DNA from: Hyphomicrobiales bacterium
Lineage (GTDB): Bacteria > Pseudomonadota > Alphaproteobacteria > Rhizobiales > Rhizobiaceae
NCBI GenBank assembly: GCA_900466875.1
Contig: UBNQ01000003.1
Span: 129,536-193,535, forward strand
Length of the DNA: 64,000 nt
Direction: 5' to 3'
Shown here: in pieces, positions 34,955 to 44,667 of the stretch
How positions within the stretch are numbered: the first letter of the stretch is position 1
Layout: every line of letters begins with the position of its first letter
Notes under the pieces: model-generated
The model's input: the letters and a program-made list of their open reading frames with translations, nothing else
Told to the model about the DNA's origin: nothing
Databases searched by the model: none
Translations under genes and position numbers: made by a program

Positions 34955-36136
34955 TCAGGCGGCAGCCTTGGAAAGCGTGGCTTTCTGCGTTTCGAACGCA
35001 TAGGCCAGCCATGGCATCAAAGCCTTCATGTCGGCCTCTTCGATCGTGGCGCCGGCCCAGATGCGAAGACCGGACGGAGCATCACGATAAGCGCCGATGT
35101 CGAGAGCGACGCCTTCCTTTTCGAGGATCGCGGTCACGCCCTTGGCAAATGCGGCCTGCGCGTCGGCGTCGAGAGCGGCGACGTCGGCGTCGACGATCTT
35201 CAGGCAGACGGAGGTGTTGGACCGGGTCTCGTCCACCTGCGCGAGGTTGGCGATCCAGTCGTTTGCGGCGACGAAATCGAAGATCACCTTGGAATTGGCA
35301 TCGGCGCGGGCGACCAGGCCTTCAAGGCCACCGACCGTCTTTGCCCAGTTCAGCGCATCGATATAATCTTCGACGCAGAGCATCGACGGCGTATTGATCG
35401 TCTCGCCCTTGAAGATGCCTTCCGAAAGTTTCCCACCTGACGTGAGGCGGAAGATTTTCGGCAGCGGCCATGCGGGTACATAGGTCGTCAGGCGTTCGAC
35501 GGCGCGTGGGCTGAGGATGATCATGCCGTGACCGCCCTCGCCGCCCAGAACCTTCTGCCAGGAGAAGGTGACGACGTCGAGCTTGGCGAAATCCAGATCC
35601 TGCGCGAAAGCAGCGGATGTCGCGTCGCAGATGGTCAGGCCCTTGCGGTCAGCCGGGATGAAGTCGGCGTTGGGAACGCGTACGCCCGAAGTGGTGCCGT
35701 TCCAGGTGAAGACGACATCACGATCGAAATCGACTTCGGAAAGGTTAGGAAGCAGGCCGTAATCGGCCTCGAACTTGCGAACATCCTTGAGCTTCAGCTG
35801 CTTGACGACATCGGTCACCCAGCCGGCACCAAAGCTTTCCCAGGAGAGCATGTCGACGCCGCGCTCGCCGAGCAGCGACCAGAGCGCCATTTCGACAGCG
35901 CCGGTATCGGACGCGGGAACGATGCCGATGCGGTAATCCGCCGGAACGTTCAGAATTTCACGGGTGAGATTGATGGCCTGTGCCAGCTTGTCCTTGCCAA
36001 CCTTGGCGCGGTGCGAACGACCGAGCGGGGCATCGGAAAGCGCTTCAAGCGACCAACCGGGGCGCTTGGCGCAAGGGCCAGAGGAAAAATGAGCATTCTG
36101 CGGACGGAGGTCCGGCTTCGCGGCGGCAGTGGCCAT
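34955..36136 (-). CDS. serC: Phosphoserine aminotransferase
   Basis: PLP enzyme converting 3-phosphohydroxypyruvate to phosphoserine, and also acting in PLP synthesis. The 393-residue product begins [14 protein letters not shown] and has the PLP lysine in [14 protein letters not shown] near 197, with [10 protein letters not shown] and the Asp in ICDATSAAF upstream. Alphaproteobacterial SerC of this type is typical. AAGGGT precedes the ATG. A serC-type leader RNA lies directly before the start. It forms the serine operon with serA. Confidence 0.95.
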   Translation of the reverse strand: MATAAAKPDLRPQNAHFSSGPCAKRPGWSLEALSDAPLGRSHRAKVGKDKLAQAINLTREILNVPADYRIGIVPASDTGAVEMALWSLLGERGVDMLSWESFGAGWVTDVVKQLKLKDVRKFEADYGLLPNLSEVDFDRDVVFTWNGTTSGVRVPNADFIPADRKGLTICDATSAAFAQDLDFAKLDVVTFSWQKVLGGEGGHGMIILSPRAVERLTTYVPAWPLPKIFRLTSGGKLSEGIFKGETINTPSMLCVEDYIDALNWAKTVGGLEGLVARADANSKVIFDFVAANDWIANLAQVDETRSNTSVCLKIVDADVAALDADAQAAFAKGVTAILEKEGVALDIGAYRDAPSGLRIWAGATIEEADMKALMPWLAYAFETQKATLSKAAA

Positions 36137-36200
36137 ATAGATACCCTTCCAGGTAATTAGCCTCTCGTTGGGGAGAGGTGTCCCGCCGTCGTGGATATAT
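36137..36200 (-). ncRNA. serC leader RNA motif
   Basis: The mRNA leader carries CGGCGGGAC, then a 6-bp hairpin CCTCTC-CCCAAC-GAGAGG (36161-36178), then an A/U-rich stretch with GGAAGGGT next to the start codon. This matches my memory of the serC motif, a candidate cis-acting element found upstream of alphaproteobacterial serC genes. A second hairpin CCCGCTT/AAGCGGG lies further upstream at about 36207-36226 beside a TTGACT. The ligand or trigger is not known. Confidence 0.65.
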
Positions 36201-36316
36201 TTGTCCCGCTTCACAGTCAAGCGGGTCACGTCGTAGAGGAAGAATATTTGCCGTATCAGTGTTGCTCTCAGGGACGCAGGTGCTGCTGGCACCTACGTCA
36301 TTTCTGCCTCGCGGTT

Positions 36317-36937
36317 TTATGCAACGCTGACATCATCCCGTTGAATTTCCGACCGGAAAATGCCCGTACCGATAGCATGTGCCGCGGCTAGATTGGCCGC
36401 CTGTTCCTGACCGTCCGACTCAAGAAGAAGTTCGGACGTGACGACCGGTGCACCGCAATAGTCGAAAATGCCGTGGTCGATCTGTGTCTTCATCGCCGCA
36501 AAATACCCGTGCCGCTCATAGGTACCGGCGTCAGCACCGCCGATACCGATCAGATGGATCGGTAAATTGCCGAGCTTCTTGACCACCTTCGCACCCGTAT
36601 CGTCATAGGCCCAGCCATTGGCGAACACCCTGTCGATCCAGCCCTTCAGCAGGGCCGGCATTGACCACCAGTAAACCGGAAAGACCAGAACCAATGCATC
36701 CGCACGCTCGATGCGGGCCTGCTCCGCCAGAACATCCGCTGGCGGCTGTGCTGTATGATGATGTGCAGCCCTGTCGCCAAAGGAATATCGCGGGTCGAAA
36801 CCTTCCGCATGCAAGTCTGCAATTTCGAATGTGTTGTCAGCCCCTGACTCGATGAGGCCATTGCCGAGACGCCCGGCAATGGCGTGGCTCAACGATTCGG
36901 GATCGGGATGAGAGAGGACGACGAGAGCATGCATCAT
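36317..36937 (-). CDS. Flavodoxin-fold NAD(P)H quinone oxidoreductase
   Basis: A 206-residue protein of the NQO1/KefF-like flavodoxin-2 family: VVLSHPDPESLSHAIA at the N-terminus binds FMN/FAD phosphate, VLVFPVYWWSMPALLKGW is the classical second block, and GGADAGTYERHGYF matches the third. It would reduce quinones by two electrons. It is divergent from a TetR regulator with operator-like repeats between, so it is likely derepressed by a quinone or related electrophile. Confidence 0.88.
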   Translation of the reverse strand: MMHALVVLSHPDPESLSHAIAGRLGNGLIESGADNTFEIADLHAEGFDPRYSFGDRAAHHHTAQPPADVLAEQARIERADALVLVFPVYWWSMPALLKGWIDRVFANGWAYDDTGAKVVKKLGNLPIHLIGIGGADAGTYERHGYFAAMKTQIDHGIFDYCGAPVVTSELLLESDGQEQAANLAAAHAIGTGIFRSEIQRDDVSVA

Positions 36938-36982
36938 ATGCCTCCTGATTGCGATGATCGCAAAAATCTGTATTCTACGAAG

Positions 36983-37009
36983 TTACTTTTAGTAAGTTAC
37001 CTTTGGTAG
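36983..37009. promoter_or_regulatory. Tandem palindromic operators between quinone reductase and tetR
   Basis: Two 13-bp sites repeat at a 14-bp spacing: TTACT-TTT-AGTAA (perfect) and TTACC-TTT-GGTAG (one mismatch), followed by a third half-like GTTATC touching the tetR start. The second site ends six bases before the ATG, so binding would block tetR translation start region and both promoters. Confidence 0.65.
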
Positions 37010-37015
37010 GTTATC

Positions 37016-37630
37016 ATGTCAACCGTGACTGCTCATATTTCGGCACCGCCCCGCCGCCGCATGTCGAAAGATGAACGACAGCGGCAGCTTCTCGATACGG
37101 CCTGGAGTCTGATCGGACAGGAAGGAACCGAAGCGTTGACACTCGGCAGGCTCGCGGAAGCCGCAGGCGTGACCAAGCCCGTTGTCTATGATCACTTCGG
37201 CACGCGTTCTGGCCTTCTGGCTTCGCTCTACCGGGAATTTGACACTCGTCAGACGCAGCGGATGGCTTCCGCCCTCAAGGCCAGCGACAAGACACTGGAG
37301 AGCCGGGCGACGGTGATCGCATCCGCCTATATCGATTGCGTCATGGTTCAGGGACGAGAAATCCCAGGCATTATCGCAGCCCTCGCGAGTTCTCCGGAGT
37401 TGGAAAAAGTACGGCGTGAGTGCGAATCCGTGTTCATGGATGTTTGCCGCAACGCGCTTGCCCCTTTCGCCCCGAAAATCGGGCTGGCCGGCCTTCGCGC
37501 AATGCTGGGTGCGGCCGAAGCATTATCCGGTAGTGCAGCCAATGGCGAGCTCGACGCCTCCGAGGCGCAGGACGAGCTTTATCAAAGCATCGTCGCGATG
37601 GTCAAAAGGCAGGGAAACAGCTCCCGCTGA
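37016..37630 (+). CDS. TetR-family repressor
   Basis: A 204-residue regulator. Residues 20-66 form the TetR helix-turn-helix (LTLGRLAEAAGVTKPVVYDHF); the rest is a ligand-binding helical domain. It very likely controls itself and the divergent quinone reductase through the repeats directly upstream. The start could instead be the Met at codon 16 (MSKDERQRQLL), as the first ATG has only a weak GGTAGG ahead and sits against the operator. Confidence 0.9.
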   Translation: MSTVTAHISAPPRRRMSKDERQRQLLDTAWSLIGQEGTEALTLGRLAEAAGVTKPVVYDHFGTRSGLLASLYREFDTRQTQRMASALKASDKTLESRATVIASAYIDCVMVQGREIPGIIAALASSPELEKVRRECESVFMDVCRNALAPFAPKIGLAGLRAMLGAAEALSGSAANGELDASEAQDELYQSIVAMVKRQGNSSR

Positions 37631-37661
37631 TTTCGGTTTAGGCAATGCTGTTCAACGCAAA

Positions 37662-37683
37662 AGGCCGCCTCGATGGGCGGCCT
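37662..37683 (-). terminator. Terminator after the outer-membrane protein gene
   Basis: Stem AGGCCGCC/GGCGGCCT with a six-base loop; on the minus strand it is followed by TTTTGCG. It lies 17 bp past the gene's stop and could also stop tetR reading. Confidence 0.8.
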
Positions 37684-37700
37684 CTCGCGGGATCCTGGAG

Positions 37701-38540
37701 TTATTTGTAGACGATCGGCTCCGGAGCCGGCTCGTAGGCAACGGGTGCATTGCAGCCATTGTTGAACATATAGCGTGCGCCGATGCGCGCCTCATGGCTG
37801 TGAAAGCCCTTGTCGCGTCCCTGTGCGCCACCGCCGCCGGCAAAGCCGAACATGTTTCCGCCGTCGATGTAACGGTAGCGGTAACCGATATCAGCCTTGA
37901 GATTGCAGGTAACGTCGACGGTCGCACCGGCCATCAGCGCACCGCTTACACGCCACTTGCTCTTGCCGCCATGGTCGTCGCCATAGCAGGACGGAGAACC
38001 CGGATCGTCGCAGATTTGGTTGCGAAGCTTGTTCCACTTGACGTAGGAAGCACCGAGACCTGCGCCGAGATAAGGCGTGAAATAGGAATACGTGCCGAGG
38101 TCGACATAGACGTTGGCCATCATCGAATAGGCGCTCATCGACGATCTGTCGGACGAGGTGCAGATGGTCACGCCGTCAAGGCAAAGACCGGTCGTGCTGC
38201 CGCGGAAATCCGAGGATGTCAGGCGATCGAATGTTACGTCGGTACGCAGGTAGTTGTTGATCTGGTAACCCACGCCGGCGCCGAACATCCAGCTGTCGTC
38301 AAGCTTGGCGGTGGTAAAATCCGTTTCGAATGTCTGGCCGCCCTGAAAGTATTTCGCGCCGCGCATCTTGTTGAACGAATAGCCCACGTCGCCGCGAAGG
38401 TACCATCCACTCGTTTCCTGGACGGTCACTTCCGGTGCGTCCATGAGCGGTTCGGGCTGGGGCTGATAGAGGTCTGCCGACTGGGCAACGCCGGCCAACA
38501 GCATTGCCGCAGCAACCGAGGTCGCAAGGCGCATCTTCAT
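37701..38540 (-). CDS. Outer-membrane beta-barrel protein (Omp25/Omp31-like)
   Basis: A 279-residue porin-family protein: signal peptide with cleavage after AQSA near residue 20, then a Pro-rich linker (YQPQPEPLMDAPE), and repeated amphipathic strands from GWYLRGDVGYSFN to the end; GYQINNYLRTDVTFD, YFTPYLGAGLGASY and the closing HEARIGARYMF are typical of the rhizobial OMP_b-brl family. Four cysteines (around 121, 128, 181, 189) may form disulfides. The GGAGAAG site supports the chosen ATG. The role is probably structural in the outer membrane. Confidence 0.85.
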   Translation of the reverse strand: MKMRLATSVAAAMLLAGVAQSADLYQPQPEPLMDAPEVTVQETSGWYLRGDVGYSFNKMRGAKYFQGGQTFETDFTTAKLDDSWMFGAGVGYQINNYLRTDVTFDRLTSSDFRGSTTGLCLDGVTICTSSDRSSMSAYSMMANVYVDLGTYSYFTPYLGAGLGASYVKWNKLRNQICDDPGSPSCYGDDHGGKSKWRVSGALMAGATVDVTCNLKADIGYRYRYIDGGNMFGFAGGGGAQGRDKGFHSHEARIGARYMFNNGCNAPVAYEPAPEPIVYK

Positions 38541-38716
38541 GTTCGCTTCTCCAAGCTTTATCATGCATGGCGTGCCACCTGCACGACCACCCTATTTGGC
38601 ATGGAGAATGAAGGATAAAGGTTAAGCCCCACTTAAGAACGGCTATTTATTAACCATAACATGCCGACCTGTAAAATATGGTATTTAAACACTTTTGCCA
38701 GCATGAATAGTTGAAT

Positions 38717-38935
38717 TCACCTGTTATTCTCCTGCCTCCTTCTTTTCTTTTTGGCCTCCATCGTCTTTCCAGTTTGGTAAATGCTAAAAGCAGCGTAGGC
38801 AAGGATAGCCAGAATAGGCAGCCAAATAACAATCGCTATCCATCCCGGAATATGGACACCGCTCGTAAGCGCTTTACCAATTCCAATCACAGCAGCCGCG
38901 CCACCTGCGATCATTACGTTTTCTCTAACTGCCAT
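38717..38935 (-). CDS. Small hypothetical membrane protein
   Basis: A 72-residue protein with two hydrophobic segments (GGAAAVIGIGKALTSG at about 10-25 and WIAIVIWLPILAILAYAAF at 32-50) and a strongly basic end, KKKRRRQENNR. AAGGGG lies 10 bases before the ATG. No family is recognised. It sits in a patch of unusually low GC between the outer-membrane protein and the GH15 gene, so it may be of foreign origin. Confidence 0.5.
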   Translation of the reverse strand: MAVRENVMIAGGAAAVIGIGKALTSGVHIPGWIAIVIWLPILAILAYAAFSIYQTGKTMEAKKKRRRQENNR

Positions 38936-39135
38936 TTGTGCCTGCCCCTTCGCCGTTACGGGCACTGTAGTGAAGACAGGGAAAAGGACAAGTTGAGGCT
39001 GTGCGAGAAGACCGAGGAAATCAACGTGGGAAAAATGCTGTAATTAAACAATTACGCAACCATAGCCGTTTACCGTTCTGTTCCATCGCGACACAGACGC
39101 GTTACTTAGCATCTCACATAAAGTTCACGGCCTGA

Positions 39136-41028
39136 GTGATGGACCCGATATCCCTTTCCGGCGTTGACATGCGCAACGCGAAAGGACCGGCCTTGAAGCA
39201 CTCGAAAGACGACGCGGGCAAATCGATCGTGAACACGGTCGATGTACCCCGCCCCATAGCCGAGCACGGCGCCATCGGAAACATGCGCACCATCGCGCTT
39301 ATCGCCAAGGACTGCACGATCGACTATCTGTGCTGGCCGAACTTCGACAGCCCGAGTGTCTTCGCCGCTCTGCTCGATCCGGGAAAAGGCGGCGCGTTCG
39401 AACTGACACCGCAAATCGACGGCGCAAGACGCCTGCAGATGTACATACCCGAAAGCAATGTCTTGCTGACCCGATGGCTAGGCACCGAAAACAGCGCCGA
39501 AATCATCGATTTCATGCCGCTGCCGCAAGCTCCGCAAGAACCATCCTCCCTGATCCGCCGCGTCACCGTCACGCGCGGAAAGGTAACCTTCCAACTCAAA
39601 TGCTGGCCGCGATTCGACTATGCCCGCAACACTCCGAAGATAAAGGCCGGCAAAGGCCACGTGTTCTTCCACTGCGGGGACTTCACGCTCCGCCTGTCCG
39701 GCGCGGTGGACTTTCACGTAGAGCATGGTGCCGCCATCGCGGAATTCTCGTTGAAAGGCGGAGAATCCCTCGATTTCACCCTGGATGGCGATGAAACACG
39801 CCATGCGCCCGACACGGAAAAGATCGACTCCATCCTTCAAGAAACGAACAGCTATTGGCAGGGATGGGCCAAGAAATCGACCTATCGCGGTCGCTGGCGT
39901 GCTTCTGTTACCCGCTCGGCCCTGACATTGAAAATGCTGACCTCGGCTGAATACGGCTCGATCGCCGCGGCCGGTACGTTCGGCCTGCCGGAAGCGCCGG
40001 GCGGCGAGCGCAACTGGGATTACCGCGCCACCTGGATCCGGGATGCGTCCTTCTCCATTTATGCGCTGATGCGCCTCGGTTATCTCGATGAAGCCAATGC
40101 CTTCGGTCGCTGGATCAGCGAAAGAACCGACCGCTCCGACGGCAATGTGCAGATCATGTACAATCTCGACGGTTCAAGGGTCGAACGTGAGGAATCGCTC
40201 GATCATCTTTGCGGTTACGGCGGCGCACGTCCCGTGAGGATCGGCAATGACGCGGCCGGCCAGGTCCAGCTCGACATCTATGGCGAGTTGCTCGATTCGA
40301 TTTATATCAGCAACAAATACGGCGGCTCCATCTCCCACGAGAACTGGTTGAGCGTACGCAACGTTGTCGATCACGTCTGTGAGGTCTGGCAGGAGCCGGA
40401 TGCCGGGATATGGGAGGCCCGCAGCGAGCCGCAGGAGCACTTGCATTCCCGTCTCATGTGCTGGGTCGCGGTCGATCGCGCCTTGCGCCTTGCCCAGAAA
40501 CGCTCGCTCGCCGCCCCTTTCGGCCGCTGGATTGAAGCGCGCAACGCCATCACCGAGGATATCTGGGCGAATTTCTGGAACGAGAAGCACGGCCATTTCG
40601 TCCATGCCAAAGGCGGCACGCAACTCGACGCCTCGATGCTGATGATGCCGCTCGTGCGTTTCACCAGCGCTACCGACCCCAAATGGCTGGCGACACTCGA
40701 TGCAATCTCGCGCGAACTCGCCGACGACAGCCTAGTCATGCGTTACAAGTGGCAGGATGGACTGGAGGGACGAGAAGGCTTTTTCGGCGCCTGTTCGTTC
40801 TGGTTCGTCGAATGCCTAGCCCGCGCAGGCCGGTTGCAGGAAGCCGAGATCAACATGGAAAAGCTGCTGCTTTTTGGCAATCACCTTCAGCTCTACGCCG
40901 AGGAATTCGATCCGCGCGGAAATTTTCTGGGCAATTTTCCTCAGGCCCTCACCCACCTCGCCCTGATCAGCGCCGCCTTTTATCTCGACGGCGCTTTGGA
41001 CGGGAAATTCAGGGAATGGCGGCCTTGA
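39136..41028 (+). CDS. GH15 family glucoamylase-like protein
   Basis: A 630-residue cytoplasmic protein. The N-terminal domain starts near residue 43 with EHGAIGNMRTIALIAKDC and IDYLCWPNFDSPSVFAALLD, the standard opening of bacterial GH15; the (alpha/alpha)6 barrel follows with NWDYRATWIRDASFSIYAL near 295 and a C-terminal CSFWFVECLARAGR, both typical. Relatives are glucoamylases or trehalases; either would fit the trehalose genes elsewhere in the window. The first 40 residues have no counterpart, and the start (GTG, ATG next codon, or Met12) is uncertain. Confidence 0.87.
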   Translation: MMDPISLSGVDMRNAKGPALKHSKDDAGKSIVNTVDVPRPIAEHGAIGNMRTIALIAKDCTIDYLCWPNFDSPSVFAALLDPGKGGAFELTPQIDGARRLQMYIPESNVLLTRWLGTENSAEIIDFMPLPQAPQEPSSLIRRVTVTRGKVTFQLKCWPRFDYARNTPKIKAGKGHVFFHCGDFTLRLSGAVDFHVEHGAAIAEFSLKGGESLDFTLDGDETRHAPDTEKIDSILQETNSYWQGWAKKSTYRGRWRASVTRSALTLKMLTSAEYGSIAAAGTFGLPEAPGGERNWDYRATWIRDASFSIYALMRLGYLDEANAFGRWISERTDRSDGNVQIMYNLDGSRVEREESLDHLCGYGGARPVRIGNDAAGQVQLDIYGELLDSIYISNKYGGSISHENWLSVRNVVDHVCEVWQEPDAGIWEARSEPQEHLHSRLMCWVAVDRALRLAQKRSLAAPFGRWIEARNAITEDIWANFWNEKHGHFVHAKGGTQLDASMLMMPLVRFTSATDPKWLATLDAISRELADDSLVMRYKWQDGLEGREGFFGACSFWFVECLARAGRLQEAEINMEKLLLFGNHLQLYAEEFDPRGNFLGNFPQALTHLALISAAFYLDGALDGKFREWRP

Positions 41029-41040
41029 ACCGTCTCAGGA

Positions 41041-42396
41041 TCAGGCCGCTTCCGACCGGACATTCCCGATCACGTCGATGAGACCGTTGACGATCTTTTC
41101 CACCTGGCCGCGATCGTCGCCTTCCGCCATCACCCGGATCAGCGGCTCGGTGCCGGACGGGCGAATGACGAGGCGGCCCTTGGAGCCGAGTTCCGCTTCC
41201 GCATCGGCAATGGCCTGACGCACGATCACGTCCTCGAGCGGCTTGCCGCCGGAGAAACGAACATTCTTCAGAAGCTGCGGCACGGGCTCAAACCGGCGGC
41301 AGACGTCGCTGACCGGCCGTCCGAGCTTCTTCACGCAGGCGAGAATCTGCAGAGCCGCCACCAGCCCGTCGCCGGTCGTACCGAAATCCGACAGAACGAT
41401 ATGGCCTGACTGCTCGCCGCCGACGTTGAAATCATGGTTGCGCATATGTTCGACGACATACCGGTCGCCGACTTTGGTGCGCGCAAGCGTCAGCCCCTTG
41501 TCGTCGAGGAACCGTTCCAGGCCGAGATTGGACATGACGGTTGCGACGATGCCGCCGCCTGTCAGGCGCTCATCCTGCGCCCAGCTTTCGCCAATCACGG
41601 CCATCAGCTGGTCGCCGTCGATGATCTCGCCATTCTCGTCGACGATGATGACGCGGTCAGCATCGCCATCAAGCGCGATGCCGATATCGGCGCGAACTTC
41701 GTGAACCTTCTTCTGCAGGCTTTCCGGGCTTGTCGATCCGCAACCCAGATTGATGTTCGTACCATTCGGCTCGTTGCCGATCGTCACGACGTCGGCACCG
41801 AGTTCCCAGAGCGCCAGCGGAGCGACCTTGTAGGCGGCGCCATTGGCGCAGTCGATGGCAATCCGCAGTCCATGCAGAGTGACATCACGCGGCAATGTGC
41901 GCTTGGCCTGCTCGATATAACGGTAGATATCACCCTCGACGCGCTTCGCCCGGCCGATATCGGACGATTTGGCAAGCTGGGCGTGAAGGTCGCTGTCGAG
42001 CAGATCCTCGATCCGCATCTCCAACTCGTCGGAAAGCTTGTAGCCATCGGGACCGAACAGCTTGATACCGTTATCCTCGAATGGGTTATGGGACGCGGAA
42101 ATCATCACGCCCACATCCGCACGCAGCGAACGCGTCAGCATGGCAACGGCCGGTGTCGGGATCGGGCCGAGGAGGAAGACATCGAGGCCTGCAGCGGTAA
42201 AGCCCGCCACCATCGCATTTTCCAGCATGTAGCCCGAAAGGCGCGTGTCCTTGCCGATCACGACACGGTGGCGGTGGCTGCCGTTCCTGAAAATCGTGCC
42301 CACCGCAATGCCCACCCGCATTGCGAGGTCTGGGGTCATCGGGAAAACGTTCGAATGTCCACGGATACCATCGGTACCGAAATAGCGGCGTGCCAT
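41041..42396 (-). CDS. glmM: Phosphoglucosamine mutase
   Basis: Converts glucosamine-6-phosphate to glucosamine-1-phosphate for UDP-GlcNAc, peptidoglycan and LPS. The 451-residue product begins [11 protein letters not shown], has the phosphoserine loop [14 protein letters not shown] near 100, the metal loop DGDADR near 240, and [15 protein letters not shown] at the end. It follows ftsH on the same strand, the arrangement usual in bacteria, with a terminator between. Confidence 0.96.
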   Translation of the reverse strand: MARRYFGTDGIRGHSNVFPMTPDLAMRVGIAVGTIFRNGSHRHRVVIGKDTRLSGYMLENAMVAGFTAAGLDVFLLGPIPTPAVAMLTRSLRADVGVMISASHNPFEDNGIKLFGPDGYKLSDELEMRIEDLLDSDLHAQLAKSSDIGRAKRVEGDIYRYIEQAKRTLPRDVTLHGLRIAIDCANGAAYKVAPLALWELGADVVTIGNEPNGTNINLGCGSTSPESLQKKVHEVRADIGIALDGDADRVIIVDENGEIIDGDQLMAVIGESWAQDERLTGGGIVATVMSNLGLERFLDDKGLTLARTKVGDRYVVEHMRNHDFNVGGEQSGHIVLSDFGTTGDGLVAALQILACVKKLGRPVSDVCRRFEPVPQLLKNVRFSGGKPLEDVIVRQAIADAEAELGSKGRLVIRPSGTEPLIRVMAEGDDRGQVEKIVNGLIDVIGNVRSEAA

Positions 42397-42577
42397 GTAA
42401 TCTCCTTCGTCGTCGCGCGACCCACGCGCTGCGGGCAGGATCGACCTGGCACCCGCTGCCGCGTTATTTCGGATCGGCGTATATCACTGGCTATTGCCAC
42501 AGCCGGGTGGCGCAAGCACGTCAATTAGCGTCAAAGCCGATCATATCCCGTGACCGGATAAGTCATCGTTAACATAA

Positions 42578-42609
42578 AAGACCGCCGCGGAAGGGTCCAC
42601 GGCGGTCTT
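42578..42609 (-). terminator. Terminator after ftsH
   Basis: A 14-bp stem, AAGACCGCCGCGGA with TCCACGGCGGTCTT (one mismatch), four-base loop, 21 bp past ftsH; read on the minus strand it is followed by TTTTATG. Confidence 0.85.
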
Positions 42610-42630
42610 GTTAAATAATGTGACGTCGCC

Positions 42631-44565
42631 TCAGTGAGGCTGCGGCTCGAGGCCGGCCTCGGGTTCGCCACCCTTCGGATCGTCCTTCTTGGCGCCGGTT
42701 GACGGCACGGCCGAACCGCGGCTCGGCGTCGAATCGTCGCCGAGATCACGGGCGGGCTTTTCGCCACGGAGCAACGCCTTGATCTCTTCACCCGAGAGCG
42801 TCTCGTATTCGAGCAGGCCTTCGGCAATCGCCACGAAACCATCGTGATGGTCGGTAAGGATCTGGCGGGCTTCCGTATAGGCCTCGTCGATGAGACGCCG
42901 GACTTCCATGTCGATCTTCTGCGCGGTCGATTCGGAAACATTCTTCGACTGCGAGACGGAATGCCCGAGGAACACTTCCTGCTGGTTTTCGCCATAGGCG
43001 ACCTGGCCGAGCACGTCGGAGAAGCCCCATTGCGTCACCATGGCACGGGCAAGCTTGGTGGCCTGCTCGATATCGGAAGACGCGCCGGACGTGATGTTTT
43101 CCTTGCCGAAGGTCAGTTCTTCGGCAACGCGACCGCCCATCATGATGGTCAGGCGCGACACCATCCACTTGTAGCTCATCGAATAACGGTCGCCTTCCGG
43201 CAACTGCATCACCATGCCGAGCGCACGGCCGCGCGGAATGATCGTCGCCTTGTGCAACGGATCGGCAACCGCGACCTTGAGCGCCGTGATGGCGTGGCCG
43301 GCTTCGTGATAGGCGGTAAGCTTCTTCTCGGCCTCGGTCATGGCGGAGGAGCGGCGTTCCGCACCCATCATGATCTTGTCCTTGGCGTCTTCGAATTCCT
43401 GCATGGTGACGAGGCGCTTGTTGCGGCGCGCAGCCATCAGGGCGGATTCGTTGACGAGGTTCATCAGGTCGGCGCCGGAAAAACCGGGCGTACCGCGGGC
43501 CAGAACCTTGAGGTCGACATTCGGTGCCAGCGGCACGTTACGGGCATGCACCTTGAGGATGCGCTCGCGGCCGACGATATCCGGGTTCGGAACCACGACC
43601 TGACGGTCGAAACGGCCCGGACGCAGCAGTGCGGGGTCGAGAACGTCGGGACGGTTGGTGGCCGCGATCAGGATGACGCCTTCATTGGCTTCGAAACCAT
43701 CCATCTCGACGAGAAGCTGGTTGAGCGTCTGTTCGCGTTCGTCGTTACCACCGCCGAGACCGGCACCACGATGACGACCGACGGCGTCGATTTCGTCGAT
43801 GAAGATGATGCAAGGCGCATTCTTCTTTGCCTGTTCAAACATGTCGCGCACACGAGATGCGCCGACACCGACGAACATTTCAACGAAGTCCGAACCGGAA
43901 ATGGTGAAGAACGGCACATTGGCTTCGCCGGCAACCGAGCGGGCAAGCAGCGTCTTACCGGTACCCGGAGGGCCGACGAGCAGCACGCCGCGCGGAATTC
44001 GTCCGCCGAGACGCTGGAACTTCTGCGGATCGCGCAGGAATTCAACGATTTCCTCAAGATCCTGCTTGGCCTCGTCGACACCGGCGACGTCGTCAAACGT
44101 CACGCGACCATGCGCTTCGGTCAGAAGCTTGGCCTTGGACTTGCCGAAGCCCATTGCGCCACGCGAGCCACCCTGCATCTGGCGCATGAAGAACAGCCAG
44201 ACACCAAGGATCAGCAACATCGGCAACAGCGTGCCGAGATAGCTCAGGAAACCGGACGAACCATCCGTTTCAGGGCGTGCAACGATCGTGACATTCTTTT
44301 CCTGCAGGCGCGACATCAGCGAGTCGTCGATCACCGGCGAATAGGTCTGGAAGTTCTGGCCGTTCTCGGCATAGGTGCCCATGACGCGGTTGCCCGTCAC
44401 CACGACATCGCGAACACGTCCCGTATCCACATCCTTCAGGAACTGCGAATACGGAACTTCGCGGGAACTGGTTTGCGACGGTGCCGTCTGAAACATGCTG
44501 AACAAAGCGATCAGCAAGAGGGCTATGATAGCCCAGAGGGCAAAATTACGAAAGTTTGGGTTCAT
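42631..44565 (-). CDS. ftsH: ATP-dependent zinc metalloprotease FtsH
   Basis: Membrane AAA+ protease that degrades misfolded membrane proteins and short-lived regulators. The 644-residue product has two membrane helices (about 6-26 and 105-125), Walker [11 protein letters not shown] near 195, Walker [12 protein letters not shown], the second region of homology, and the zinc site HEAGH near 422. The ATG (MNPNFRNF) has GGGGAG before it; a longer frame is not used by homologues. It is the last gene of the cpoB-tilS-ftsH run; a 663-residue antisense frame is a shadow. Confidence 0.97.
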   Translation of the reverse strand: MNPNFRNFALWAIIALLLIALFSMFQTAPSQTSSREVPYSQFLKDVDTGRVRDVVVTGNRVMGTYAENGQNFQTYSPVIDDSLMSRLQEKNVTIVARPETDGSSGFLSYLGTLLPMLLILGVWLFFMRQMQGGSRGAMGFGKSKAKLLTEAHGRVTFDDVAGVDEAKQDLEEIVEFLRDPQKFQRLGGRIPRGVLLVGPPGTGKTLLARSVAGEANVPFFTISGSDFVEMFVGVGASRVRDMFEQAKKNAPCIIFIDEIDAVGRHRGAGLGGGNDEREQTLNQLLVEMDGFEANEGVILIAATNRPDVLDPALLRPGRFDRQVVVPNPDIVGRERILKVHARNVPLAPNVDLKVLARGTPGFSGADLMNLVNESALMAARRNKRLVTMQEFEDAKDKIMMGAERRSSAMTEAEKKLTAYHEAGHAITALKVAVADPLHKATIIPRGRALGMVMQLPEGDRYSMSYKWMVSRLTIMMGGRVAEELTFGKENITSGASSDIEQATKLARAMVTQWGFSDVLGQVAYGENQQEVFLGHSVSQSKNVSESTAQKIDMEVRRLIDEAYTEARQILTDHHDGFVAIAEGLLEYETLSGEEIKALLRGEKPARDLGDDSTPSRGSAVPSTGAKKDDPKGGEPEAGLEPQPH

Positions 44566-44667
44566 CGAACTCCCCGGCCTGCATTGGCAGTCACTGAAGC
44601 GGCTGCCTTTCTTGCCCATAACATAAGGTTGCGTCACGCCCTTGCCAAGGCAAGGCAGGCTCGCCGT

